Below are positions 1-8,586 of a stretch of 64,000 nucleotides of DNA, piece by piece. How positions within the stretch are numbered: the stretch's first letter is position 1; each line of letters opens with the position of its first letter. The notes beneath the pieces are model-generated. The model saw only the letters and a list, made by a program, of their open reading frames with translations. It was not told the origin of the DNA and made no database searches. Source of the stretch: Runella defluvii (GTDB lineage Bacteria > Bacteroidota > Bacteroidia > Cytophagales > Spirosomataceae); assembly GCF_014195535.1 (NCBI RefSeq), contig NZ_JACIBY010000003.1, forward strand, positions 124,001 to 188,000. The letters run 5' to 3'. The translations under genes were made by a program, and so were the position numbers.

Positions 1-630
1 TATAATCAATTTGAAATTGACGTAACCGAATTGTCAACCTATAAAATTAAAAATTTAGGTCAATCTACTAAAATAAAACTTTTGGCATTTGCTTTAGAAA
101 CTAAATACTTTACAGAAAATATCTTAAAAGTGGATGTTTATTATCCTATTGATCTTGATATTACACAAGATAAAAGGGTGGTATTCCCACACAGGCCAGT
201 TAAATTGACTATAAATGCGACGAATGCTCAAAAAATAACATTAGAGCCTTTGGGGGTAGATTTGACTGGCAAAAAAGAGTATAATGTTAAAACAAAATCA
301 AATCTTTATTTCTCCATTGTTGCTGAGAATAAGAGATATAGGCAAGTTTTTGAAGGTTCTATTGAAGTATTATCCACTCCGAAATATGAAAGGAAGATCG
401 TTGAGTTACCCAAGTTAAGTCTAAATATTCCTTCACCTATTTTTCAAAAAATCAACAACATTGATTCCTTAACCCCAAAATTTGAAAGGGACTTTGTGAA
501 AATAAATAAAATACTGGATTCATTCAACTTGTTTCTGATTATCCTGAGAATAAAAATACCCTTCAAAAGTATCAAAACAAAATTTATATCTACAACTCTG
601 AAATTACTGAAGTACGATGAAAAAAAATGA
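1..630 (+). CDS. Hypothetical protein, 5' end outside window
   Basis: The reading frame is open from the first base of the window, so this is the C-terminal 209 residues of a longer protein; the TTG at 31 is only an internal codon. I do not recognise the family. The visible part is beta-rich: residues encoded at about 190-350 have the pattern of an Ig-like sandwich (PVKLTINATNAQKITLEPLG, then a strand-turn series ending SIVAENK). The tail is basic (KTKFISTTLKLLKYDEKK). The last 14 bases overlap the start of the DUF4407 gene, so the two are probably translationally coupled and act together. The region is much more AT-rich than the BREX genes downstream, which suggests a separate transfer event. 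Confidence 0.7.
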   Translation, partial: YNQFEIDVTELSTYKIKNLGQSTKIKLLAFALETKYFTENILKVDVYYPIDLDITQDKRVVFPHRPVKLTINATNAQKITLEPLGVDLTGKKEYNVKTKSNLYFSIVAENKRYRQVFEGSIEVLSTPKYERKIVELPKLSLNIPSPIFQKINNIDSLTPKFERDFVKINKILDSFNLFLIILRIKIPFKSIKTKFISTTLKLLKYDEKK

Positions 631-1966
631 AGAAGTACATTACTCTAAAATACAGTATATTTTTTGGGTAATAGCAGGGTCCGAAATTTCAGCCCTTAAA
701 AAATGTCCTAATGACTATAATCGCCATGCAAATATCGGGTTAATGATTTTCATTACATCGTTATTTGCAGGACTAATGGGATACATAGCGGGTAAGACTT
801 TTGTAAAGGACAATGAAATCGGTGTTATTGGATTTGCTTTAGTATGGGCATTTTTAATCTTTTCATTAGATAGGTCTATGGTTAATTCCATTAAAAAAGA
901 CCCAACTATTACTGACTTTAGAATTCTTCCTTACTTTGTTCCACGATTTATATTAGCCATTATATTATCTTTTTTTATGTCTATTCCTCTTGACCATATT
1001 GTATTCCATGAAAAGATTAAGTTTGAAATGGATAAAAATAATGCCCAAAACTGGCTGAAAAGACAAGCAGATTTAAGCGTAGGATACAATATAAAGGCGG
1101 ATACATTACAGGTAGCAAGATTAGAAAAAGAGACCGAAAAGCTTGAAGATATGATAAACAAAGGTTGTGATTTATGCCCTGTCGCAGAATATAAAAACCT
1201 CAAAAATCAAATAAATGATATAAACAGGAAGGAATTGCCAGGTTTATTGAACAAGAAGCAAATTGCCGATAAAAACTACAATTCTTATTATAAAATATGG
1301 AAAAATAGACAATCTCAGGCAGATGCTACCCCTCAAGATTTTAAATCGGATTCTAAATTAACATCACTTAATACTGCTAAACGAAAAGCTGCCGGAGATT
1401 ACGGAAGAAAACTTGGTGAAATTAGTTCTTTAGCAAGTCAGGCCAATCGAATTTGTAATGATTGGCTGGAAGAGACAAAAGTATCAAAAGCAAAAAAGGA
1501 CAGTAGCCTGGCAGTTACTCAGAGTAAAGTTAGAGCAAATCAAGACAGTATAAAAAAGCAGAGCGATGGCTACAAAGGCATGATTGAGTCTATGCAAGGG
1601 TTTGATACTCAGTTTACTACTTTGTTTTTAATGCCGAATGCTGGCGTTCAAGTTTTGAAGTGGTTGATTTTCTTAGCTTTATTGGTAATAGAAATCCTTC
1701 CCACCTATTTAAAGTTAAAAACTCCCGTTGGCCAATACGACTGGGAAATGTATAAACTGGAAAAAGTAACAGAAATGGAAGCAAAAGTAAAAATAAAGCT
1801 ACTTGAAGATGAACTGCAAAAAATCGAATCTTATAGATCCGAAAAGGAAATTCAATTGAATAAAAATTTAATAGATAAAGTAACTGATATTGAGGAAGCT
1901 CTGGCAAATGAGATGCTCGTTGAATGGGAAAAGAAAGCAAGGGTCGAAATGATTAAAAATATTTAA
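617..1966 (+). CDS. DUF4407 domain-containing membrane protein
   Basis: A 449-residue protein with the DUF4407 layout. An N-terminal cytosolic segment (FWVIAGSEISALKKCP) is followed by three hydrophobic spans at about residues 40-60, 72-90 and 108-130, with the family-typical LDRSMVNSI segment between the second and third. A long charged helical or coiled-coil region (about 165-330) follows, then a last span near 345-365 (VLKWLIFLALLVIEILPTYL) and a charged coiled-coil C-tail. The function of DUF4407 is not established; the architecture suggests a membrane-anchored scaffold or sensor. It overlaps the upstream gene by 14 bp. Base composition is AT-rich, matching its upstream neighbour and unlike the BREX genes after 2.17 kb. 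The ATG at 617 was chosen; a second ATG at 626 is possible. Confidence 0.85.
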   Translation: MKKNEEVHYSKIQYIFWVIAGSEISALKKCPNDYNRHANIGLMIFITSLFAGLMGYIAGKTFVKDNEIGVIGFALVWAFLIFSLDRSMVNSIKKDPTITDFRILPYFVPRFILAIILSFFMSIPLDHIVFHEKIKFEMDKNNAQNWLKRQADLSVGYNIKADTLQVARLEKETEKLEDMINKGCDLCPVAEYKNLKNQINDINRKELPGLLNKKQIADKNYNSYYKIWKNRQSQADATPQDFKSDSKLTSLNTAKRKAAGDYGRKLGEISSLASQANRICNDWLEETKVSKAKKDSSLAVTQSKVRANQDSIKKQSDGYKGMIESMQGFDTQFTTLFLMPNAGVQVLKWLIFLALLVIEILPTYLKLKTPVGQYDWEMYKLEKVTEMEAKVKIKLLEDELQKIESYRSEKEIQLNKNLIDKVTDIEEALANEMLVEWEKKARVEMIKNI

Positions 1967-2059
1967 AAGTTTAATGATGCTAATAAAAACAAGTTTCAAT
2001 AGCTGAAAATATAAACGCAGATTTACGGATTTAGATTGATAGAGGTACAAAAAAATCAT

Positions 2060-2162
2060 ATGCTCACAGCAGAAGATATAAAGCTGTTGGATAGAAGTGC
2101 TTGCTTCTGATGATGAAGGTGTAAATGAAGGTACAGTTGGAGGTAGGAAAAAAATACAATAG
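2060..2162 (+). pseudogene. Possible frameshifted ORF remnant
   Basis: An ATG at 2060 opens MLTAEDIKLLD and then stops at 2108-2110. Shifting frame by one base at about 2093 continues with EVLASDDEGVNEGTVGGRKK until a TAG at 2160. The join reads like one short acidic peptide with a single-base frameshift. I cannot assign a family. It sits exactly at the boundary between the AT-rich DUF4407 segment and the pglX remnant, so it may be junction debris. It could equally be chance. Confidence 0.25.
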
Positions 2163-2171
2163 AAGTAACAG

Positions 2172-2378
2172 ATGAAAGAGATCCGCCTGCAATTGCAGGA
2201 AATAGAAACCTTTGCCAAGAAAACAGATGAATTCATCGCCGAATGCTACGACCCCAAACTCGACGATGGCGTCGGTAAAAACATCGCCCCGCTGCAAGCC
2301 AAAGGAATGCTCCGGGCCGAGGTGCTGAAATCAGCCGGCAAAAACTCACAGTTACAGAAATATTTAAACGCTGATTAG
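2172..2378 (+). pseudogene. pglX: C-terminal remnant of BREX methyltransferase PglX
   Basis: This 68-codon ORF is not a plausible full gene. Its sequence (a short coiled helix, then FIAECYDPKLDDGVGKNIAP and LQAKGMLRAEVL) resembles the extreme C-terminus of PglX-type adenine-specific methyltransferases, where an LDDGV-x-N motif closes the protein. An in-frame TAA lies at 2166-2168, immediately before the first ATG, so the body of the enzyme is missing here. Full-length BREX PglX proteins are above 1,000 residues. Position fits: pglX normally precedes pglZ and brxL in type 1 BREX operons. Either the rest of pglX was displaced by the AT-rich DUF4407 segment or it was deleted. Whether the fragment is translated is unknown. 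Confidence 0.7.
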
Positions 2379-2389
2379 TAAATTTGGAA

Positions 2390-3847
2390 ATGAGAATAAA
2401 CGAAATCATACAACAACCCGAAGGTCGTCGCTTGGAGTTCAAAGAAACCCTGCCCACGGTAGCCGACCTGACCAAAACCATCGTAGCCTTTGCCAACGAT
2501 GCCGGTGGGGAGTTGTTTATCGGTATTCGCAATGAGCCGCGAGAAGTGGTGGGTATTCCGGAAGAAGACCTATTGAAGCTGGAAGAGCAGATCAGCAATC
2601 TCATCCATGACCACTGCTACCCCGTCATTGTCCCCGATATTTCTTTCTTTGGCGAAGCCACCGCCAAGGTGATCCGAGTTACTGTTTTCAGAGGCAGCAA
2701 TCTTCCCTATTACTTAAAATCAAAAGGAAAATCAGAAGGTACTTTTATCCGAGTAGGCTCTACCAATCGCCAAGCCGATGCCGAGATCATTGCCGAACTG
2801 GAACGTCAAAAACGCAACATCTCTTTCGATAGTGAACCTATTTATGATAAAGCAGCCTCTGATTTCATGATCGAGCCTTTCCAAGTATTTTTCAAAGAAA
2901 AAACGGGTGAAGACCTCAATGAGGCGGCCTTAAAAAAACTGGACTTGTTAAAAGCATTTCAGGGCAATTGGATTCCTACCCACGCTTTTGCGCTTTTTTC
3001 TGAGTATGATTCAAGAAAAGAGTGGTTTCCTTATTCTAAAATTGAATGTGCCCGTTTTAAGGGAACTACCTCCGATCTGTTCATTGATCAAAAAACCATT
3101 GATGCCCACATCGGTATTCAGGCCGAATTGGCCTATGATTTTGTAATGCGACACATCAACCAAGGAGCAACGGTCAACGGAGTATATACCGAAAGCCGCT
3201 GGGAATATCCGGTCAAAGCCATCCGCGAAGCCCTGCGCAATGCCGTGGTGCATCGGGACTATTCCCTCACCGGAAAAGACATCAAAGTAGCGATTTACGA
3301 TGATATGGTGGAAATCACCAGCCCCGGTAAGCTAATGCCCTCCATTGACTTCAACGAACTGGAAGCTCGCCAATCAGACATCCGCAATAAAATAATAGCT
3401 CCTCTCTTTAAAAAGATAGGCGTGATCGACCAATGGGGTAATGGACTGAAACTGATTGCGGATGAGCTCAAAGCCTACCCCGAAATAGAGTTCAAATGGT
3501 ATGAGCGCGGGATTTCCTTTCAAGTACAGTTTATTAAGAAAGAGACTGGCCGTCAGCCGGAGTTACAGTCAGAGTTACAGTCAGAGTTGCAGTCAGAGTT
3601 ACGAAAAGAGTCTCTTTATGGGGCTGTCTTACGGCTATTGAGCGATAAACCATTGAATACCGGAGAACTATCAGAACTGTTGGGTCAAAAAAACATATCC
3701 GGGCAGTTAAGAAAAGTGATTCGTAAACTTCACCAAGACCAACTGATTACAAACTTGATTCCCAACAACGTGAATCACCCTGCCCAAAGACATCAATTGA
3801 CCGAAATGGGCCGAACGTTCTTAAAACAATTAAAGAACCAAAACTAA
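2390..3847 (+). CDS. AlbA_2/HATPase-domain ATP-binding protein in the BREX locus
   Basis: The N-terminal third (residues about 8-125) is a Schlafen-type AlbA_2 domain: EGRRLEFKETLP, then IVAFANDAGGELFIGI. The central part (about 275-370) has the HATPase_c_4-like pattern AIREALRNAVVHRDYS and IDQWGNGLKLI. The linker at about residues 390-408 is a tandem ELQS repeat, followed by a winged-helix-like C-terminus. Such proteins are often called RecG-like or transcriptional regulators, and they recur between pglX and pglZ in BREX loci, where their role is not settled. I prefer ATG 2390 to TTG 2384; both lie just after the pglX remnant stop. pglZ follows after a 52-bp gap, so it belongs to the same operon. 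Confidence 0.85.
   Translation: MRINEIIQQPEGRRLEFKETLPTVADLTKTIVAFANDAGGELFIGIRNEPREVVGIPEEDLLKLEEQISNLIHDHCYPVIVPDISFFGEATAKVIRVTVFRGSNLPYYLKSKGKSEGTFIRVGSTNRQADAEIIAELERQKRNISFDSEPIYDKAASDFMIEPFQVFFKEKTGEDLNEAALKKLDLLKAFQGNWIPTHAFALFSEYDSRKEWFPYSKIECARFKGTTSDLFIDQKTIDAHIGIQAELAYDFVMRHINQGATVNGVYTESRWEYPVKAIREALRNAVVHRDYSLTGKDIKVAIYDDMVEITSPGKLMPSIDFNELEARQSDIRNKIIAPLFKKIGVIDQWGNGLKLIADELKAYPEIEFKWYERGISFQVQFIKKETGRQPELQSELQSELQSELRKESLYGAVLRLLSDKPLNTGELSELLGQKNISGQLRKVIRKLHQDQLITNLIPNNVNHPAQRHQLTEMGRTFLKQLKNQN
3560..3595 (+). repeat. Three tandem copies of a 12-bp in-frame repeat
   Basis: The unit GAGTTACAGTCA occurs at 3560-3571 and 3572-3583, and once more with one substitution at 3584-3595. 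A partial fourth unit follows. Each unit encodes ELQS, so copy-number change would lengthen or shorten the interdomain linker without breaking the frame. Confidence 0.9.
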
Positions 3848-3899
3848 CTTTTAATAGCGCACCCAGATATATCCCCCAATTCCTTGACCTTACCCAACC

Positions 3900-6140
3900 A
3901 TGACAGAACAATGGCTCATTCAGGATATTAATAGGTTAATGCAGCACCGAAACCGCGTCGTATTGTTAGACCCTGCCAGTCGGTGCAGTTTTGTGCTTCC
4001 TATTTTGCAGCAAAATCAATTGACGGTATTCCAAACAGATGGAAGCCTAACAGCCCAATGGCAACAGGAAAAAGAAGAGCTTTTTTTGCGTTATGAAGCA
4101 GAAACCACCTGCAAGGACAGTCCGGTGGTATTTTATGTGACCCGTCCTCAAGATAAACTCAGCTTTTTGTTTGACCTCTGTTTTACGCATGGTTGCCTTG
4201 ATTTAAGTCATCCGCAGGATTGGCTCAAAAAGAAAATATTTACCCATGCCGGTTTGCAGGTACAACTTGATAATCCCATGCTGCTTACTGCGGCAAAGTT
4301 AGGCATCGGCAAAGACCTCGGCTGGTGGAAGAAAATCGTGCAGGATTTAGAAGAAGTCATTGATTTGGAGGAAGAGCTGCTTCCTTTTGTCCATTCCCCC
4401 GAAGACTATCTGGACGTGAAAGAAACCGATGTCAGACGGCTGTTCGAAGAAAAAGTCCACGAACTATTGGGACAACAATACCTCAGCAAACCCGCCAAAA
4501 CTTTGGCTGAAGAAGTAGTCAAAAAAATGCTGGACGGACTTGCCAACAACGAGATTTCGGATACATTGCTGCAACTGTATTATAAATGGGCCGATAGTAC
4601 CACTTACCGCCCTTCGCTGGAACAATACATTCTGACTTATAAACTAAACGGGGTCGTCAATCCATGGAATGCCCATCCCGACCACTGTTTTGAAAAACTC
4701 GACCTGAGTGCACTTAGGCAGATAACGGAAAATTTCAGGGATAAATCATTCGTAAACGAGAAGCTGCAAAAGCTGAAACAAAGAATAAATGCCTCCAAAG
4801 CAAAAGTCTTTGTGCCGAATTGGTGGCAGGACGTATTGACCTTATTTGAGGTAAGTATCGAGCCGCTGTCAAAATGCCATAACCTGAATGCTTTTATCGA
4901 CTACTATACGGGGACTTTCGCAAAGGTGGATAGAGCCATTCGTAATCTGTACGTTACCTTTCTGAACGACACCTCCATTATACGTCCTTTACAGGAATAT
5001 TATGAAGGACTCAATGATGTAGTGCTGCAAACGTGGTTTACCTTCTCCAACGAATACACGTCTGATCAGCAGGGCTATTTGCCCCAGCTCCTGAAAACAG
5101 CAAAACCTAAAACGGCAGTGATAGTCGGTGATGGCGTACGCTACGAAATAGCCGATTACGTGGCTACCAAGCTACAGAAACAGTTTAAGGTTGACAGGCA
5201 AATAATGCTGGCGGATATGCCTTCCGAAACCGAGCATAACATGAGTGCTTTGTATATAGGCGGCCATGAAGTTGTGCCCATCCATAAGGACCGGGAAACA
5301 AGGTTGACAAAGTCATCGGCTAAGAATATTACGTACCTGCCTTTAGAACAACTGAACTATGGCATAGAGGCCGATTACCTGATCCTAACGTACAAGGATA
5401 TTGACAGTGCCGGCGAAAAACTGCAACAGGGTGCTATAAAATTGTTCTCTGAGTTTGAAAACGTACTTATTGAGAAAATCAGCTTACTGCTTAACATCGG
5501 TTACCAGGAAGTATATCTCATCACCGATCATGGATTTGTGTTGACCGGTTTATTGGATGAAGCGGATAAAATTGACCCAATCACCGTAGGAAAGAAAGAG
5601 GTGCACGAGCGCTTTATCCGAACGATTGACAAACAGAACAACAACGAATGGTTGGCTTTTGAAGAACCCTATGCCGAATACAGGTATGTTTACGTAGCTA
5701 AAAACCACCGTCCTTTCAAATCAAAAGGCGTGTATGGCTTTTCCCATGGTGGTTTTACACCACAGGAGATCATCATTCCCAACTTTAAGTTTACCAAAGC
5801 AGGCCACCAAACCTCACAGTTGGAGGTGGTCATTGCGAATAAAGACGATTTGAAGGAAGTCCCGAGCGAATTATTTATGATCAAATTGGAAGCTGCAAAA
5901 ACAGGCTTTAATCTGTTTGGGGAAAAGCGGAAAGTTCAAATAAAACTATACGCTGGTAACAAAGAATACCAAAGCAGTGACATTATTACCCTGGAAACAG
6001 GCAAAGGGGACCAAAAAGAATTTTCGTTCAACCACAACCAACAGGTGCAGGCGGTCATCGTGGACGCATCAACGCAGGAACAATTGGATACGGTAATCAT
6101 TAAGAAATCAAACCTCCGTGATTTGGGCGGTTTACTTTAA
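3900..6140 (+). CDS. pglZ: BREX alkaline-phosphatase-fold protein PglZ
   Basis: A 746-residue PglZ of the BREX type 1 kind. The C-terminal half carries the alkaline-phosphatase-superfamily metal-site landmarks: VGDGVRYEIADY near residues 409-420, ITDHGFVLTG near 541-550 and FSHGGFTPQEIIIPN near 613-627. The N-terminal half is a mainly helical PglZ-specific region. PglZ is a core BREX component required with the methyltransferase to block phage replication; its catalytic role is not fully understood. It lies 52 bp after the AlbA_2 gene and 11 bp before brxL, consistent with one operon. The length is somewhat shorter than many type 1 PglZ proteins, but both ends look intact. Confidence 0.93.
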   Translation: MTEQWLIQDINRLMQHRNRVVLLDPASRCSFVLPILQQNQLTVFQTDGSLTAQWQQEKEELFLRYEAETTCKDSPVVFYVTRPQDKLSFLFDLCFTHGCLDLSHPQDWLKKKIFTHAGLQVQLDNPMLLTAAKLGIGKDLGWWKKIVQDLEEVIDLEEELLPFVHSPEDYLDVKETDVRRLFEEKVHELLGQQYLSKPAKTLAEEVVKKMLDGLANNEISDTLLQLYYKWADSTTYRPSLEQYILTYKLNGVVNPWNAHPDHCFEKLDLSALRQITENFRDKSFVNEKLQKLKQRINASKAKVFVPNWWQDVLTLFEVSIEPLSKCHNLNAFIDYYTGTFAKVDRAIRNLYVTFLNDTSIIRPLQEYYEGLNDVVLQTWFTFSNEYTSDQQGYLPQLLKTAKPKTAVIVGDGVRYEIADYVATKLQKQFKVDRQIMLADMPSETEHNMSALYIGGHEVVPIHKDRETRLTKSSAKNITYLPLEQLNYGIEADYLILTYKDIDSAGEKLQQGAIKLFSEFENVLIEKISLLLNIGYQEVYLITDHGFVLTGLLDEADKIDPITVGKKEVHERFIRTIDKQNNNEWLAFEEPYAEYRYVYVAKNHRPFKSKGVYGFSHGGFTPQEIIIPNFKFTKAGHQTSQLEVVIANKDDLKEVPSELFMIKLEAAKTGFNLFGEKRKVQIKLYAGNKEYQSSDIITLETGKGDQKEFSFNHNQQVQAVIVDASTQEQLDTVIIKKSNLRDLGGLL

Positions 6141-6151
6141 TACAAAAGGGT

Positions 6152-8200
6152 ATGATCGTTTTAGACGAATTAGATAAAAAAGCATTAGAAAATTTCAGAG
6201 GTTTTGTGGTCAAGAAAGACCTCGTAGGAATCATCAAAGGCGGTGCAAATGTCCCAGCGTTTGTGCTGGAATACCTATTGGCCAATACATGCAGTACAGA
6301 CGACGAAGAGATTTTAAAAGAAGGGATGGAGAATGTGAAAAGAATTCTTCGCGACCATTACGTCAATCCGGAAGAAAGTACCTTGATTCAGTCCAAGCTG
6401 AGAGAAAAAGGCCGATATAAAATTATTGACAAGGTGTCGGTAGAGCTTGTGCCTTCCGAAGACAGATACTATGCATCTATCAGCAATAGCAACATCCGAA
6501 AAGCAACCATCAGTGACGAGTTGGTAAAAAGCCACGAGAAACTGTTGCTAGGCGGTATATGGGCCATTATTGATATGGAATACGACCCGATGATTACCAA
6601 CGGGACCAAAATAAACCCCTTTGTTGTTCGGGACATAAAACCCATTCAGTTATCCAGCTTTGACAATTCAAAGATTGCTGAAAAGCGGAAAGATTTTACC
6701 AAAGACGAATGGAAGACTTTATTGCTGCGCAGTGCGGGTTATGAGCCACTCAGTGAGGGCTTGGATGAGCGAAAACTAACCCTACTCTTATGCCGTTTGA
6801 TACCACTGGTAGAAGCCAATTTCAACATGGTGGAATTGGGGCCCCGTTCTTCCGGTAAATCCTATATCTACAAAGAAATTACCCCCTATGCCATTTTGAT
6901 TTCAGGAGGTCAGGGCTCAGTAGCGCAATTGTTTGTGAACAACACAACGGGAAGAGTGGGGGCGGTTGGTTTGTGGGATGCTATTTGTTTTGATGAAAGT
7001 ACCGATAAGCTCTTCAAAGACCGGGACGCCATTCCTTTGATGAAAGACTTCATGGAATCAGGATCATTTTCAAGGGCAAAGGGCGGCGAAATTTCCGGGT
7101 CGGCATCCATCATTCTAAACGGTAATATCAATCAACCCGTTGAAACAGTTTTACGGACTTCCCATTTATTCAGTCCATTATCTGATGAAGTAAACTTTGA
7201 TACCGCTTTTTTAGACCGTATCAATCTTTTCTTACCGGGCTGGGAGATCACAAAGTTCAGTCCCAAAAACTTTACCAATCACTTTGGCTTCAGTACCGAT
7301 TTCTTTTCGGAGATTTTAAAGTCACAGCGCAAAACCACCTACTACGATGCCATTGATAAGTACTTTACGCTGGGTGCCCATCTAAAACAAAGGGATTCAA
7401 AATCAGTCCGTCGAATCGTTTCAGGCTTCATTAAGCTCCTCCATCCAGATGGCGTCTTTTCCAAAAATGACATCAGGGGGTATTTGGTCATCGCCATGGA
7501 AATGCGCAGAAGAGTCAAAGAGCAATTAAAGCGCATTGGCGGGATGGAGTTCTGGGACACCAATTTCTCTTACATTGATAAAGAAACGCAGGAAGAAATC
7601 TTTGTGGGCTTACCCGAGGAAAGAGGGTCAAATCTTATTGAAAGCAACCCACTTTCACCCGGGGTATGTTATACCGCCACCAGTGACGGCGATACAACCT
7701 CTTTGGTAAAAATTGAAGTAGTGGCTCTCCGTGGTACTGGCAAGATAAATGTGACGGGTACCAATAACCAAGAGGTCAAAGAAAATATCAAAAACACCTA
7801 TAATTACCTACGAGCCAATGAAAAAAGCATCTTGAATGAACAGCATTCCCTTATGGGCTATGACCTGAATATTCAGGTTAGCAATTTGATGGGGGCTTAT
7901 ATTAGCGGAGGTATAGGATGTGCCGTCTATGTGGGTATTATATCAGCGATATACAAGAAAAACTTAAAGGGAGGATTGGCAGTACTCGGCAATATTTCCA
8001 TTGGCGGTGCGGTAGAAAGGGCGCTACACTTTGCGGAAAAAGTAACCCTGCTTTCAGAAAACGGTGCTAAAACGGTGTTGGTACCTATGGATAATTTAAG
8101 CGAGATGACTATGTTACCTCAAAGCATCCTTGGTAAAACCGATACTCCGTTTTATGTAAACAGTCAGATGTTGTTACAAAAAGCAGTGATAGGGGAGTAA
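6152..8200 (+). CDS. brxL: BREX AAA+/Lon-like protein BrxL
   Basis: A 682-residue BrxL, the usual last gene of type 1 BREX. The AAA+ core has a Walker A-like ELGPRSSGKSYIYKE at about residues 228-242 and a Walker B-like LWDAICFDES near 273-282. The C-terminal part (about 540-682) has the Lon peptidase-domain fold pattern ending AKTVLVPMDN. By eye, the Lon DGPSAG segment is replaced by GGIGCA (about 584-589) and no residue clearly matches the catalytic lysine, so proteolysis is doubtful. BrxL proteins are known as AAA+ DNA-binding assemblies with a Lon-related domain. The gene starts 11 bp after the pglZ stop. No further BREX gene follows before the tRNA scar. Confidence 0.95.
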   Translation: MIVLDELDKKALENFRGFVVKKDLVGIIKGGANVPAFVLEYLLANTCSTDDEEILKEGMENVKRILRDHYVNPEESTLIQSKLREKGRYKIIDKVSVELVPSEDRYYASISNSNIRKATISDELVKSHEKLLLGGIWAIIDMEYDPMITNGTKINPFVVRDIKPIQLSSFDNSKIAEKRKDFTKDEWKTLLLRSAGYEPLSEGLDERKLTLLLCRLIPLVEANFNMVELGPRSSGKSYIYKEITPYAILISGGQGSVAQLFVNNTTGRVGAVGLWDAICFDESTDKLFKDRDAIPLMKDFMESGSFSRAKGGEISGSASIILNGNINQPVETVLRTSHLFSPLSDEVNFDTAFLDRINLFLPGWEITKFSPKNFTNHFGFSTDFFSEILKSQRKTTYYDAIDKYFTLGAHLKQRDSKSVRRIVSGFIKLLHPDGVFSKNDIRGYLVIAMEMRRRVKEQLKRIGGMEFWDTNFSYIDKETQEEIFVGLPEERGSNLIESNPLSPGVCYTATSDGDTTSLVKIEVVALRGTGKINVTGTNNQEVKENIKNTYNYLRANEKSILNEQHSLMGYDLNIQVSNLMGAYISGGIGCAVYVGIISAIYKKNLKGGLAVLGNISIGGAVERALHFAEKVTLLSENGAKTVLVPMDNLSEMTMLPQSILGKTDTPFYVNSQMLLQKAVIGE

Positions 8201-8393
8201 ATATAAAATTTACGGAGTATAGAGGTAAACAATCACATGAATATTCGATGAGTTGATTTTAAAGCTTTCTAGTGGATCCTAAGATTTTGAAGGCTTTACA
8301 TTGTCATAGTAAAGTAAAATCACAGCTTTTTGATACCCCCAATGATACCTACATTTAAAAATAAATCTAACTATTTGATAATCACCACTAATT

Positions 8394-8414
8394 TTCAGTC
8401 CCGTCCGGGCCGCC
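8394..8414 (+). other. tRNA 3'-end fragment, candidate att site
   Basis: TTCAGTCCCGTCCGGGCCGCCA reads like the T-arm to CCA end of a tRNA gene: TTC-type T-loop start, CCGGGCC acceptor strand, discriminator G, encoded CCA. There is no matching 5' acceptor (GGCCCGG) or D/anticodon arm upstream, where an unrelated AT-rich sequence begins. A hairpin terminator follows directly, as after a real tRNA gene. Such fragments are typical direct-repeat scars of islands integrated into tRNA 3' ends. The intact tRNA would lie beyond the left edge of the window. Confidence 0.55.
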
Positions 8415-8425
8415 AACATAAATTG

Positions 8426-8455
8426 AAAAGCTCAGAGAAATCTGAGCTTTTTTTG
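8426..8455 (+). terminator. Rho-independent terminator
   Basis: Arms AAAAGCTCAGA (8426-8436) and TCTGAGCTTTT (8441-8451) form an 11-bp stem with a GAAA loop, followed by a T-run. It sits right after the tRNA 3' fragment, so it was probably the original tRNA terminator. Confidence 0.8.
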
Positions 8456-8586
8456 TTTGAGCTTCATTCTGTCGCTTGTCAAGCCCTTCTCTTAACAAGT
8501 TGATACAATCATCTATTTAAATTTTGTAAAGAATCATTTTTATTTTCCTATCATTTTATTTTACTTTGTAAATAAAAGTACTTTTA

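Larger units (their letters stand above)
8201..8586. other. Intergenic gap at right edge of BREX island
   Basis: This 386-bp gap holds no credible ORF. It contains a 3' tRNA fragment at about 8394-8414, a hairpin terminator at 8426-8455, and an AT-rich stretch before the DUF2809 gene that includes TTTACTTTGTAAA (8560-8572), perhaps part of its promoter. Confidence 0.6.

Noticed and set aside
8341-8416. Intact tRNA gene before the terminator
   Set aside because: Only the 3' end looks like a tRNA; no complementary 5' acceptor strand, D-arm or anticodon arm precedes it.
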